From Oscillospiraceae bacterium (lineage in GTDB: Bacteria; Bacillota; Clostridia; Oscillospirales; Ruminococcaceae): a stretch of 45,424 nt of DNA. The position numbers were made by a program, and so were the translations under genes. Below are positions 35,667-43,565 of the stretch, in pieces. The stretch is from assembly GCA_017545185.1 (NCBI GenBank), contig JAFWQJ010000012.1, positions 1 to 45,424 on the forward strand, given 5' to 3'. Every line of letters starts with the position of its first letter. Position 1 is the stretch's first letter. The notes below the pieces were generated by a model. The model searched no databases, was not told the origin of the DNA, and worked only from the letters and a program-made list of their open reading frames with translations.

Positions 35667-37946
35667 TTACCCGTACATCGGCAGCCCGCCGCTGCCATCC
35701 CCGCAAATTGTATCTTCAATGCTCCCTGTCCAGTTCCGCACCCGCGCGCGCATCTCATCGACCGCAAGAATGCCGTAGGCAAAGCCCTTCCGTACCAGCT
35801 CTGCCGGAACATACTCGTCATATTTTTCAAACAGCGGGATCTCGTCCGGATAGACGAGCTCCAGCGGATCAAATTCCGCCTCCGCCTGCTCCCGCACAAC
35901 GCGGAAAAATGTCTCCTTATCTGCCTTCATCCTGAACGTCATGAAATACGGCCTTGACGGTGCAAGACCCGATAAATGCAGCTCCTGCGCGCATTTTATC
36001 TTCAGCAGGCGCTCCAGTGCCAGAAAGCCGTAGCTGCCGAGCCACGGGAACAGCGCCCACATGTCGCCGCCCATGCAGATCAGCGGCTCGGTCAGAAGTC
36101 CCGAATGCGCCGCGGTATTTCTCGCCTGTGCCAGTCTGGCGACCGCGTTCTTCATGACATAGGGATACTGCTTATCCTCCTGCAGAACGCCGCGCATCCG
36201 TTCGAGGATCTTCGTCTGCATATCGCCGGGGCAGTCTCCGAAATACGCCGGGACCTTGCCCTTGACCTGCGTGCAGTAGACCAGATGCCGGTCAAAATCG
36301 ACCTCGTCCACGACCCACACATGTCCTGCGATCGCGATTTTTTCCCCCGCGGGCGGCGGCTGTACGATCGTGCCGATCTCCTGTGATTCCGAGCGCACGG
36401 TGAACTCCTCGCTGTCCTGAAAAACCGCGTAGAACTTGTAATTATTGATGACGCGCTCCCCCGCGATGCCGGCGATCAGGCCGCCGCGTTCAGTGCGCTG
36501 AATATGATCCTTTTCGATCAGGTGCCGCAGCAGAATGCGGTAGTCATCCTGCGTGATGCGGCCGAAGGGCTGCAGCTTCAGGACGCGCCCCGCAAGCTGT
36601 GCGGGGGTCATCTCGCCGTTGGCCGCCAGTGTGCTCATGGTCTGGTGATACAGCAGACTGAACGGCAGACGATCCAGCTTCGGCGGCTCGACCCAGTGCT
36701 CCTCTGCATAAAGCTGTACCAGCGCGATGCCCTGCAGCAGCTTCCACGGAACCGTGGAAGGCAGCATCGCGCGCGCCTCGGGCTCCTCCTCCCGCATGAC
36801 GAACCACATCTCGGGCGGGAGTCCCCTGCGCCCGGTGCGTCCCATGCGCTGCAGGAATGAGGATACCGTGAACGGCGCATCGAGCTGAAACGCGCGTTCC
36901 AGCTTGCCGATGTCGATGCCGAGCTCCAGCGTCGCGGTCGTGACCGTCGTCATGATCTGCTCCTCGTCCTTCATGACCGCCTCTGCCGTTTCTCTGTAAG
37001 CCGCGGAAAGATTGCCGTGGTGAATCAGGAATCTGTCCGGCTCGTTCTTGCTTTCGCAGTATTGCCGCAGCGAAGTCGTCACGGCCTCGCATTCCTCACG
37101 GGAATTGACGAACACCAGACATTTCTTCCCCTGCGTATGCGAAAAGATGTAGCCGTAAGCGGGGTCAGCCGCAGGCGGTGCCGGATCGGTCTCCCGTTCC
37201 AGCGGCTCCGGCGCATCGACCTCCTTACCATCCGCGGCCTGTGAATCCAGCGCATAAAAATGCTCCATGGAAAGCCGCCATGTGCTTTTCTGCGGCGCGA
37301 TCTGCGGGATGACGGTGTTCCGTCCCGAACCTGTGCCGAGATAAACAGCCGTCTGCTCGATATCGCCGATCGTCGCGGAAAGCCCGATCCTGCGCGGTTT
37401 TGCGCCGGAAAGATCGGAGAGCCGCTCGATCAGACAGAGCGTCTGGCCGCCGCGGTCGCCGCGCAGCAGCGAGTGCACCTCGTCGATGATGACAAAGCGC
37501 AGATCGCGGAACAGCGCGGGGATCATGGCGTGCTTATGCAGCATCAGGGCTTCCAGCGATTCCGGCGTGATCTGCAGGATGCCGGACGGATGCTTCAGAA
37601 GCTTCGCCTTCTGCGACTGCCCGACATCGCCGTGCCAGCGCCAGACTTTGATCCCGGCCGGCTCGCAGAGATCGGTCATGCGCGTGAACTGGTCATTGAT
37701 CAGCGCTTTCAGCGGTGCAATGTAGACCGCGCCGACCGATGCAGGCGGATCCTCCTCCAGCAGCGTCAGCACCGGAAAGAACGCCGCTTCGGTCTTGCCG
37801 GACGCCGTGGACGCGGAGATCAGCACATTGTCCTCCGAGTTGAAGATCGCGTCCGCGGCTGCGACCTGCACCGCACGGAGCTTCTCCCAGCCCGCGCGGA
37901 AAATGTATTCCTGTATAAAGGGCGCATAGCGTGAAAATGCATCCAT
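35667..37946 (-). CDS. Lhr-like DEAD/DEAH-box superfamily 2 helicase (BrxHI-like)
   Basis: A 759-residue helicase. Motif I is ISASTASGKTEAAF (about 43-56), motif Ia YIAPLKALINDQF, motif II VIIDEVHSLLRGDRGGQ (about 152-168), motif III GLSATIGD, and motif VI SFLQRMGRTGRRG (about 370). The KLERAFQLDAPFTVSSFLQR segment and the GRTGRRG form are typical of Lhr-type helicases, and the C-terminal half is Lhr-like without further domains. Such helicases accompany DUF2791 ATPases in BREX type 2 (BrxHI with BrxD) and in TerB-domain operons. ATG at 37946 is preferred; GGAGG lies 11 bases upstream, and an in-frame TTG nine bases earlier is too near to it. The ATPase and TerB genes are on the same strand but about 4.3 kb upstream. 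Confidence 0.9.
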   Translation of the reverse strand: MDAFSRYAPFIQEYIFRAGWEKLRAVQVAAADAIFNSEDNVLISASTASGKTEAAFFPVLTLLEEDPPASVGAVYIAPLKALINDQFTRMTDLCEPAGIKVWRWHGDVGQSQKAKLLKHPSGILQITPESLEALMLHKHAMIPALFRDLRFVIIDEVHSLLRGDRGGQTLCLIERLSDLSGAKPRRIGLSATIGDIEQTAVYLGTGSGRNTVIPQIAPQKSTWRLSMEHFYALDSQAADGKEVDAPEPLERETDPAPPAADPAYGYIFSHTQGKKCLVFVNSREECEAVTTSLRQYCESKNEPDRFLIHHGNLSAAYRETAEAVMKDEEQIMTTVTTATLELGIDIGKLERAFQLDAPFTVSSFLQRMGRTGRRGLPPEMWFVMREEEPEARAMLPSTVPWKLLQGIALVQLYAEEHWVEPPKLDRLPFSLLYHQTMSTLAANGEMTPAQLAGRVLKLQPFGRITQDDYRILLRHLIEKDHIQRTERGGLIAGIAGERVINNYKFYAVFQDSEEFTVRSESQEIGTIVQPPPAGEKIAIAGHVWVVDEVDFDRHLVYCTQVKGKVPAYFGDCPGDMQTKILERMRGVLQEDKQYPYVMKNAVARLAQARNTAAHSGLLTEPLICMGGDMWALFPWLGSYGFLALERLLKIKCAQELHLSGLAPSRPYFMTFRMKADKETFFRVVREQAEAEFDPLELVYPDEIPLFEKYDEYVPAELVRKGFAYGILAVDEMRARVRNWTGSIEDTICGDGSGGLPMYG

Positions 37947-38013
37947 GCTGTACAACGCCTCCGTTCTTTTTATGATACGATCATTTAAGAAAAGTGCTCC
38001 TGCTGTAAATCAT

Positions 38014-38973
38014 TCAGCGATCCGGCTTTTCAATAAACGCCTTCATATCCTGACTGATTCTTTCATACGCATAGTAATGCACATAATGCCCGCAGTCAAG
38101 CTGGATCAGCGTTCCGTCTGATGAAGCATCCGCCATCGCCTGCATCCCGCCTACCCAGAACGCATCATTCGAGGGTTCATTGGAAACGTACAGCAGCACG
38201 GGAACTGTCGGCAGAGGTGCGGAATTGCGTTCATCATTCAGAGCGATGATATTTTCAACATCACCCTCATTCTGCATCGTGTCATTCACGTTTTTGTGAC
38301 AGGCAATTTCTTTGTAAATTGCGCATTCTTCCTCTGAGAGCACGCCTGATTCGTTGTAGTCAAACAGGCGGACAATTCCGACGGCTTTCATAAACCTTGC
38401 AAGCCCGTACACGAATGCATAGTCAGAATGATTTTCTTTCAGTTTATTGACGTCCATACAGTGCGGCGTACACATATCCAAACCAACGATCGCTTCAACC
38501 TCATCGGGGTACTCCTGCGCCCAGCGGGTCGCCTCATAGCCTGAAAACGAGTGCGGGCACAGCACATACGGTGCTTCGATTCCGCACTTTTCGAGCGCCT
38601 CCCTGTCCTGACGGAGGATCGTGTCAAGATCCCGTTCGCCGTCAACCAGATCGCTGAAGCCGTAGCCGAACTTTTCCACAACGACAATTTTATAATCATC
38701 GGAAAGCCTGCTGTAAAGCGGTTTGAAATCCAGGATCGGAGAGGCTGTTCCGTGACCCGACAGGAACACGATCGTGTGTTCTCCCTCACCTTCCGTGTAG
38801 ATGCTCATATTGTGACCGTCTACCTCGACAAGCTGTCCAAGCGGCGTTTCGCAGAGGGCTTTATTCTTTTTGAGCATGATCTGATTGTATACCGCCATAA
38901 TTGCAAGGAATAACACAATCAGGATCAGCAGTCCGAGGAAAAATTTTCCGATTATTCTGAATGCTTTTTTCAT
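38014..38973 (-). CDS. Membrane-anchored alpha/beta hydrolase
   Basis: A 319-residue alpha/beta-hydrolase. An N-terminal membrane helix (about 8-29) is followed by IVFLSGHGTASPI (oxyanion region), VVEKFGYGFSD, the nucleophile elbow CPHSFSGYEA (serine about 142), and a C-terminal DCGHYVHYY histidine. The substrate is unknown; homologues of this type often sit beside DUF2975/YozG genes. A truncated relative lies at 40320-41005, inside that cassette on the opposite strand, showing that this hydrolase belongs to the same gene neighbourhood. It starts at ATG 38973 and shares the control region at 39038-39141 with the divergent DUF2975 genes. The helicase start lies 67 bases past its stop. Confidence 0.85.
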   Translation of the reverse strand: MKKAFRIIGKFFLGLLILIVLFLAIMAVYNQIMLKKNKALCETPLGQLVEVDGHNMSIYTEGEGEHTIVFLSGHGTASPILDFKPLYSRLSDDYKIVVVEKFGYGFSDLVDGERDLDTILRQDREALEKCGIEAPYVLCPHSFSGYEATRWAQEYPDEVEAIVGLDMCTPHCMDVNKLKENHSDYAFVYGLARFMKAVGIVRLFDYNESGVLSEEECAIYKEIACHKNVNDTMQNEGDVENIIALNDERNSAPLPTVPVLLYVSNEPSNDAFWVGGMQAMADASSDGTLIQLDCGHYVHYYAYERISQDMKAFIEKPDR

Positions 38974-39037
38974 ACGGCTCTGCGCCTTTCGCTTAACAAA
39001 TTCCGATCGGTCTCAGCGACACATTTTCAAAAAGAGA

Positions 39038-39141
39038 TTTATGATAAACGATAAATTTTTATCGTGAAAATGCATAACGGGGCTTGCGTATCCGTCATGC
39101 CGGATTGTGCAAGCATCTAATTTTTATCGTTTATCGTTAAA
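39038..39141. promoter_or_regulatory. Inverted operator-like boxes in the divergent hydrolase/DUF2975 control region
   Basis: TTTATCGTTTATC occurs on the minus strand at about 39043-39055 and on the plus strand at 39123-39135, flanking about 65 bases. The left box also contains a perfect dyad ACGATAAA-TT-TTTATCGT (39048-39065). The right box ends seven bases before the TTGACA at 39148. Between the boxes is a GCTTGC/GCAAGC hairpin (39082-39114) with an inner TCCG/CGGA stem. The paired boxes next to both divergent promoters suggest binding of the YozG-type HTH protein encoded at 41014. Confidence 0.6.
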
Positions 39142-39147
39142 AAGTAG

Positions 39148-39176
39148 TTGACAAACATAAAACTTTGTGCTATGAT
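39148..39176 (+). promoter_or_regulatory. Sigma-A promoter of the DUF2975 operon
   Basis: TTGACA (39148-39153), 17-base spacer ending in TGC, and TATGAT (39171-39176). The first gene starts at 39238. Confidence 0.85.
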
Positions 39177-39237
39177 ACAGCCAACGGAGCAACAGGGCTC
39201 CGGACATCATGTTTCAGAAACAGCAAGGAGGTTCAAT

Positions 39238-39783
39238 ATGGAACAAAATCATGATACCGTCAAACAGCAGGCTTCGGAACGCATCCGCAAGTCGGGCAGA
39301 ATCGCGCTGGTCATCACAGTCCTCATTCTGATCGGACAGATCTTCAGCTACGCCGCAAAAATCATATACACCGCAAAACAGCCGGATACATTACAGGATA
39401 TGACGATGATCGGATACCTCACCTTCCGTCCCTACGGCACGATCCCGGATCTGATCGTCAGATGCATCCTGACATTCGGTACAATGGCGCTGCTGCTTCT
39501 GCTGTTCGGCAGTCTGCGCAAAACCGGGCTGCCCTTTACCGAACGGAACGTCAGACTGATGAAAGCAGCAGGGGTCCTGCAGGGGCTCCAGGCTGTTCTG
39601 CCGGCCGTTTTCCATGTCGTGCAGATTATTTTCTACGACGGCATTTCCGTTGTCAGTCACTTCCGGGATTTTTTCCGTTCAATCAATCATGTCACGTTCG
39701 GTGTCTGCGCGGTGCTGTTCTTCCTCGCATGGACATTCCGCTACGGCATCGTGCTTCAGACGGAATCCGACGAAACGCTCTGA
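39238..39783 (+). CDS. DUF2975-family membrane protein, copy 1
   Basis: A 181-residue membrane protein with four predicted helices (about 18-40, 62-85, 112-132 and 143-165). The segment KTGLPFTERNVRLMKAAGVL between helices two and three is the DUF2975 hallmark. DUF2975 proteins are of unknown function and are commonly paired with a YozG-type HTH regulator, as here (41014). Start ATG at 39238 has AAGGAGG seven bases upstream. The next gene, 21 bases on, encodes a second, shorter family member; both end in LQxESDETL, so they are a tandem duplication. Confidence 0.85.
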   Translation: MEQNHDTVKQQASERIRKSGRIALVITVLILIGQIFSYAAKIIYTAKQPDTLQDMTMIGYLTFRPYGTIPDLIVRCILTFGTMALLLLLFGSLRKTGLPFTERNVRLMKAAGVLQGLQAVLPAVFHVVQIIFYDGISVVSHFRDFFRSINHVTFGVCAVLFFLAWTFRYGIVLQTESDETL

Positions 39784-39804
39784 CTGTATAAGGAGGAATC
39801 AACA

Positions 39805-40299
39805 ATGACAAAATCCGCAAAAAGCAAAACAGCGATCATCGCATGGCTGAAAAAGTGCAGCATCGCAGTCTGTGTGCTCTGTGCGATCTCCGCATTCTTC
39901 AATCTGAAAGGCGGATTACAGATGCTGTTCATGACCGGGAATGCAGAGCCGGGGGCTTACATCTTTGAAATGTTCCGGAAAGGCATCACCAGCCTGCTCC
40001 TGACCGTGATCATGGGAATGGGCGCTGTCATGTTCTTCCGCATCTCTAAGGAGGACAGTCCGTTCCGGGACAGAAATGTCCGCACCGTTCACATCATCGG
40101 CGTGCTGTTTCTCGTGACTGCATTTGTTCCGGCACCGGCCGCTTTCGTCATCAGCACGCTGACCGGCGCAGGTCCCTCTGCGATCGAGGCGCTGCTGATC
40201 AATCTTCCGACAGCCGCCATCGGTCTGCTGATGCTGTTCATCGGGCAGATCCTGCATTACGGCACGATGCTGCAGCTGGAATCCGACGAAACGCTCTGA
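39805..40299 (+). CDS. DUF2975-family membrane protein, copy 2
   Basis: A 164-residue membrane protein with four predicted helices, and SKEDSPFRDRNVRTVHIIGV in place of the PFTERNVR motif of copy 1. The C-terminus LHYGTMLQLESDETL closely matches copy 1 (FRYGIVLQTESDETL), indicating duplication within the operon. AAGGAGG precedes ATG 39805. The two proteins might form a hetero-oligomer; function is unknown. It is followed 20 bases later by the decayed hydrolase and then the HTH regulator. Confidence 0.82.
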   Translation: MTKSAKSKTAIIAWLKKCSIAVCVLCAISAFFNLKGGLQMLFMTGNAEPGAYIFEMFRKGITSLLLTVIMGMGAVMFFRISKEDSPFRDRNVRTVHIIGVLFLVTAFVPAPAAFVISTLTGAGPSAIEALLINLPTAAIGLLMLFIGQILHYGTMLQLESDETL

Positions 40300-40319
40300 C
40301 AGCTCCGAAAGGCATACCG

Positions 40320-41005
40320 ATGACAAAACGCAAACACCGTCCGCTGAACATCCTTGCAGCGATCCTGCTGATCCCGCTGCTGCTCTGCGCCGCATTCGCT
40401 GCGGGGCTGTACGGCTATAACCGGCATCACTGAAAAAAGAATCCGCACTGATCCGGCATCAGGGGCAGTATATTGAGATCGGCGGCAGGAACATGAACCT
40501 TTATACCGCGGGCAGCGGAGACAAAACGCTCGTGTTCATGGCCGGTACAAATACGCCCGCCGTGATCTTCGATTTCAAGCCGCTGTGCGGTTACCGGCTT
40601 TACAATATCAACAAGGTGTTCCCGGCTGCGGCAAGCCCCGATCTGACGGAAGCCGAGCGCGCGGAATACAGGGCGATCACCTATCTCTGGTACAGCCGGT
40701 TTTATCAGACCGCGATGTTCCGGGAAGGCATCCTGACCGAAGCACAGCGCAGTGATTTTCAGGCCGTCCGCGGCAGTCCCGTGCCGGATGTGCCGACCCT
40801 GCAGCTGCTTTCCTCTGATGAAGCGACCTTTTCGGTGATGCTCGGGGAAAACGGCCTGCAGAAATGGCGGCAGCTCCATGAAAACTATAACGCAGCACTG
40901 ACAACCGGCAGACTGGTTCAGCTTAACTGCGGGCATTATATCCATGTGGAAGCCCCTGATGCAGTCAGCGCGGAGATCTGCAAATTTCTCGATGAGATAC
41001 AGTGA
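40320..41005 (+). pseudogene. Decayed alpha/beta hydrolase: frameshift and internal deletion
   Basis: The remnant begins with a ribosome site (AAAGG) and ATG at 40320 encoding a membrane anchor (MTKRKHRPLNILAAILLIPL), but that frame stops at 40433. One base out of frame, the sequence continues with LKKESALIRHQGQYIEIGG, NMNLYTAG and TLVFMAGTNTPAVIFDFKPL, aligning with residues about 45-86 of the intact hydrolase at 38014-38973. It then jumps to YRLYN and a region matching residues about 200-315, including LVQLNCGHYIHVEA. Roughly 115 residues with the catalytic serine elbow are missing. A lost base near 40428-40432 and an in-frame deletion explain it. A 170-residue frame from 40493 could still be translated, but not as an active hydrolase. 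It lies between DUF2975 copy 2 and the HTH gene. Confidence 0.82.
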
Positions 41006-41013
41006 GGTGCGAT

Positions 41014-41226
41014 ATGGCAATTATTTTACGGCTCGACCGCGTCATGGCAGACCGGAAAATGAGCCTCAACGAATTAAGCGAAAAGGTCGGCGTCAGCAAT
41101 GTCAATCTCTCCAAGCTGAAAACCGGAAAGGTCAGTGCGATCCGCTTTTCCACGCTGAACGCGATCTGCACGGCACTGCACTGTCAGCCGGGAGATATCC
41201 TCGAATTTACCGAGGACGATGCGTAA
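41014..41226 (+). CDS. YozG-type Cro/C1 HTH regulator
   Basis: A 70-residue DNA-binding protein, MAIILRLDRVMADRKMSLNE followed by LSEKVGVSNVNLSKLKTGK and IRFSTLNAICTALHCQPGD, ending EFTEDDA. This is the compact HTH family typically encoded with DUF2975 proteins. It probably autoregulates its operon and the divergent hydrolase through the boxes at 39038-39141. ATG at 41014 with GAGGTG just upstream; a GTG four codons earlier overlaps the remnant hydrolase stop. A terminator hairpin follows 24 bases after the stop. Confidence 0.92.
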   Translation: MAIILRLDRVMADRKMSLNELSEKVGVSNVNLSKLKTGKVSAIRFSTLNAICTALHCQPGDILEFTEDDA

Positions 41227-41249
41227 CTGCCCGCCCCCGGAAATACAGC

Positions 41250-41293
41250 AAACACGCGGCAAGAATCTGCTACCGGATTCCTGCCGCGTGTTT
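41250..41293. terminator. Bidirectional terminator between HTH and cyclophilin genes
   Basis: AAACACGCGGCAAGAATC and GATTCCTGCCGCGTGTTT pair over 18 positions with one mismatch, giving A-tract and T-tract ends for both convergent genes. Confidence 0.75.
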
Positions 41294-41335
41294 CGTCTTG
41301 TACTGTATCTGCGCAGGATGTCCCTTTGCGTCGGC

Positions 41336-42184
41336 TTACTCCGCCGCTTCCTCCGTCATTGTCGTTTCTTCCGGTGCATCGGTCTCCTCCGGCGCATCGG
41401 TCACTTCTGCTTCCTCCGGCTCGGTATCGGTCTCGTCCTCTGCTTCGGGTTCCTCCTCGGCTGCGGGTTCTGTCTCAGCAACGGGCTCCTCCTCAGCGAC
41501 GGGTTCTTCCTCGACAGGCGGTTCTTCTTCCTCCTCAGCGACCGGGATCGGCATCATCTTGACCTCGATGCGCGGATGACCCTCGGCATCGTCCTCGATC
41601 TGCCAGACGATCTCCATGACGATCGGCTCCGTCGGCGAGGAAGCCTCACCGCCCATGCTCATCGTGACAGGGACCTTCAGGAAGCTGTCAACGACCTCCA
41701 TGCCCTCCGTGACTTCGCCGAATGCGGCATAATTGCCGTCCAAGAAGGATTCGTCACCGTAGCAGATGAAGAACTGGCTCGATGCGCTGTTCGGATCGGC
41801 GCTGCGTGCCATGGAGACGACGCCGCGCTGATGCGACAGATTATTCTGGACACCGTTGCTGCTGAACTCGCCCTTGATCGTTTCCTCGCTGCCGCCCATG
41901 CCGGTGCCCTGCGGGTCGCCGCCCTGTGCCATAAAGTCGATCATGACGCGGTGGAAGGTCAGCCCGTTGTAAAATCCCTCATTCACGAGCTTCTCAAAGT
42001 TCTTGCAGGTGATCGGTGCGACATCCGGATACAGCGTGATGATAAACGAATCCTCGCCGACCTTTGCCTCGCTGATCGCCTGCAGCTGTGCATCTGTAAA
42101 AGCGGGACGCGTATCGCCGCAGCCGCACAGTCCCGTCAGCAGCACCATGGCCGCCGTACAGATCGCAGTCTTCTTCAGTTTCAT
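41336..42184 (-). CDS. Cyclophilin-type peptidyl-prolyl isomerase lipoprotein with acidic tail
   Basis: A 282-residue lipoprotein. The signal peptide MKLKKTAICTAAMVLLTGLC ends in the lipobox CGCGD. The cyclophilin domain (about 45-195) has FHRVMIDFMAQGGDPQGTG, FSSNGVQNNLSHQRGVVSMA, SASSQFFICYGD and LDGNYAAFGEVTEGMEVVD, with the catalytic arginine in FHRV. It should aid folding of exported proteins at the outer face of the membrane. After the domain come about 70 residues made almost wholly of Glu, Pro, Ala, Val, Thr and Asp (repeats of EEEPVAE type), a low-complexity acidic tail. Start ATG at 42184 has GGAGAGG upstream. It lies 61 bases after the DUF2791 ATPase stop on the same strand, with no obvious functional connection to it. 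Confidence 0.93.
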   Translation of the reverse strand: MKLKKTAICTAAMVLLTGLCGCGDTRPAFTDAQLQAISEAKVGEDSFIITLYPDVAPITCKNFEKLVNEGFYNGLTFHRVMIDFMAQGGDPQGTGMGGSEETIKGEFSSNGVQNNLSHQRGVVSMARSADPNSASSQFFICYGDESFLDGNYAAFGEVTEGMEVVDSFLKVPVTMSMGGEASSPTEPIVMEIVWQIEDDAEGHPRIEVKMMPIPVAEEEEEPPVEEEPVAEEEPVAETEPAAEEEPEAEDETDTEPEEAEVTDAPEETDAPEETTMTEEAAE

Positions 42185-42245
42185 CTAAAAACCTCTCCTT
42201 TTGGAATACTGTATAGAAACGCGGTTGCCCGCGGTTTCTGCTGTA

Positions 42246-43565
42246 TTACACGGTAAACTCCGCGTATTCGTCCTCGACCGGCTCCTGTTCCTCCAGTGCC
42301 GTCGGGGTATAGGTAAAGCCGGCTTCTCCGCCGAGCAGTCCGGCGACCGTGCTGCCGGGATGCTGCTGCAGGATATCGAGCACCTCGATAAAGTCGCGGA
42401 TGACCTCGCGCGGCGTCAGATTGCTGTCCGCGCCGATGCGGCCGTATTCGATCTTGATGAAGGCGTCCATATCCGCCGCCGTGACGATCTGCTGATAGTC
42501 ATAGAGCACCGCATGGATCTCCGCCAGCTTCTCGACGAGGATGCGCATTTCCGCATAACTGAGCGGTTCCAGACGGATGATCGGCGCATGGAGATTGTTC
42601 TGCCCGTCGCAGTATTTTCCGTCCACAAGCCGCGATTTCAGCGCCTCGTAGCTGTAAATGCCGCGCCGCGAATCCTCCATGCACTGGGGCGTGCCGCACA
42701 TCACAATGCCGAGATACTGCGCCTTGCCCTGCATCGTGTCATTGTACATCGTCAGGATCTTCTCGTAATTCTTCTCGCGGGAAATGCTCTGCGGGATCTT
42801 GTACAGGTTGACGAGCTCGTCCACGAGCACGATCAGACCCTGATAGCCCGCCTGCTTCAGAAACATCGCGAACAGCTTGATGTATTCGTACCAGTCGTCA
42901 TCGCGGATGCAGATACTCACGCCGAGATCGTTTTTCGCCTCGGTCTTGGTCTGGTACTCACCGCGGAACCATTTGACGACCTTCGCCTTGGTCTCCGCGT
43001 CGTCATTGACAAAGGACTGATAATAAATGCGAAGCAGCGTCGCGAAGTCAAAGCCGTGCACCAGTGCGCTCAGCGAATCGACGACCGTATAGATCTGCTG
43101 CTCGACCAGCTTGTGGAACTGCGGGTCGGTCAGCTCCAGACCGCTCTTTGCCGCGACATCCATGCGGATGCCGTTGATCCAGCGGTCGAGGATCAGCGAA
43201 AGTGCGCCGCCGTCCGGCTTTGATTTGGTCGAGAGATTCTGCATCAGCTCCTTGTAGGTGCCGAGTCCCTGCCCGTTCGCGCCCTGTAATCTGCGCTCCG
43301 GCGAAAGGTCTGCGTCACAGACCGCAAAGCCTCTGTCCATTGCGTAGTTGCGCACGGTCTGCAGCAGAAAGCTCTTGCCGCTGCCGTATTTGCCGCTGAT
43401 GAACCGGAACGACGCGCCGCCGTCCGCCATGACTTCAATATCGTGCAGCAGTGCTTCGATCTCACGCTCTCTGCCGACTGCAATATACTGCAGACCGATG
43501 CGCGGCACGACGCCGCCCTGCAGCGCGTGGATCACCGCGCCCGCCATTCGTTTCGGGATATTCAT
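42246..43565 (-). CDS. DUF2791 (BrxD-like) P-loop ATPase
   Basis: A 439-residue ATP-binding protein. Near the N-terminus are the conserved IPKRMAGAVIHALQGGVVPR start, IAVGREREIEALL, and Walker A FISGKYGSGKSFLLQTV (about 55-71). Walker B and arginine-finger regions follow: GLIVLVDELVNLYKI (about 250), LGIVMCGTPQCMEDSRRGIYS, and a C-terminal winged-helix-like segment LTPREVIRDFIEVLDIL. This is the DUF2791 family that includes BrxD of BREX type 2, and that also occurs with TerB-domain proteins and Lhr-type helicases. Its start overlaps the stop of the TerB gene by four bases (ATGA), so the two are translationally coupled and presumably form one complex. The C-terminal 15 residues are acidic (EEQEPVEDEYAEF). 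The helicase partner is about 4.3 kb downstream. Confidence 0.9.
   Translation of the reverse strand: MNIPKRMAGAVIHALQGGVVPRIGLQYIAVGREREIEALLHDIEVMADGGASFRFISGKYGSGKSFLLQTVRNYAMDRGFAVCDADLSPERRLQGANGQGLGTYKELMQNLSTKSKPDGGALSLILDRWINGIRMDVAAKSGLELTDPQFHKLVEQQIYTVVDSLSALVHGFDFATLLRIYYQSFVNDDAETKAKVVKWFRGEYQTKTEAKNDLGVSICIRDDDWYEYIKLFAMFLKQAGYQGLIVLVDELVNLYKIPQSISREKNYEKILTMYNDTMQGKAQYLGIVMCGTPQCMEDSRRGIYSYEALKSRLVDGKYCDGQNNLHAPIIRLEPLSYAEMRILVEKLAEIHAVLYDYQQIVTAADMDAFIKIEYGRIGADSNLTPREVIRDFIEVLDILQQHPGSTVAGLLGGEAGFTYTPTALEEQEPVEDEYAEFTV

Noticed and set aside
39238-41226. Toxin-antitoxin system
   Set aside because: Small membrane proteins plus an HTH protein could suggest it, but DUF2975 with YozG-type HTH is a better and known match.
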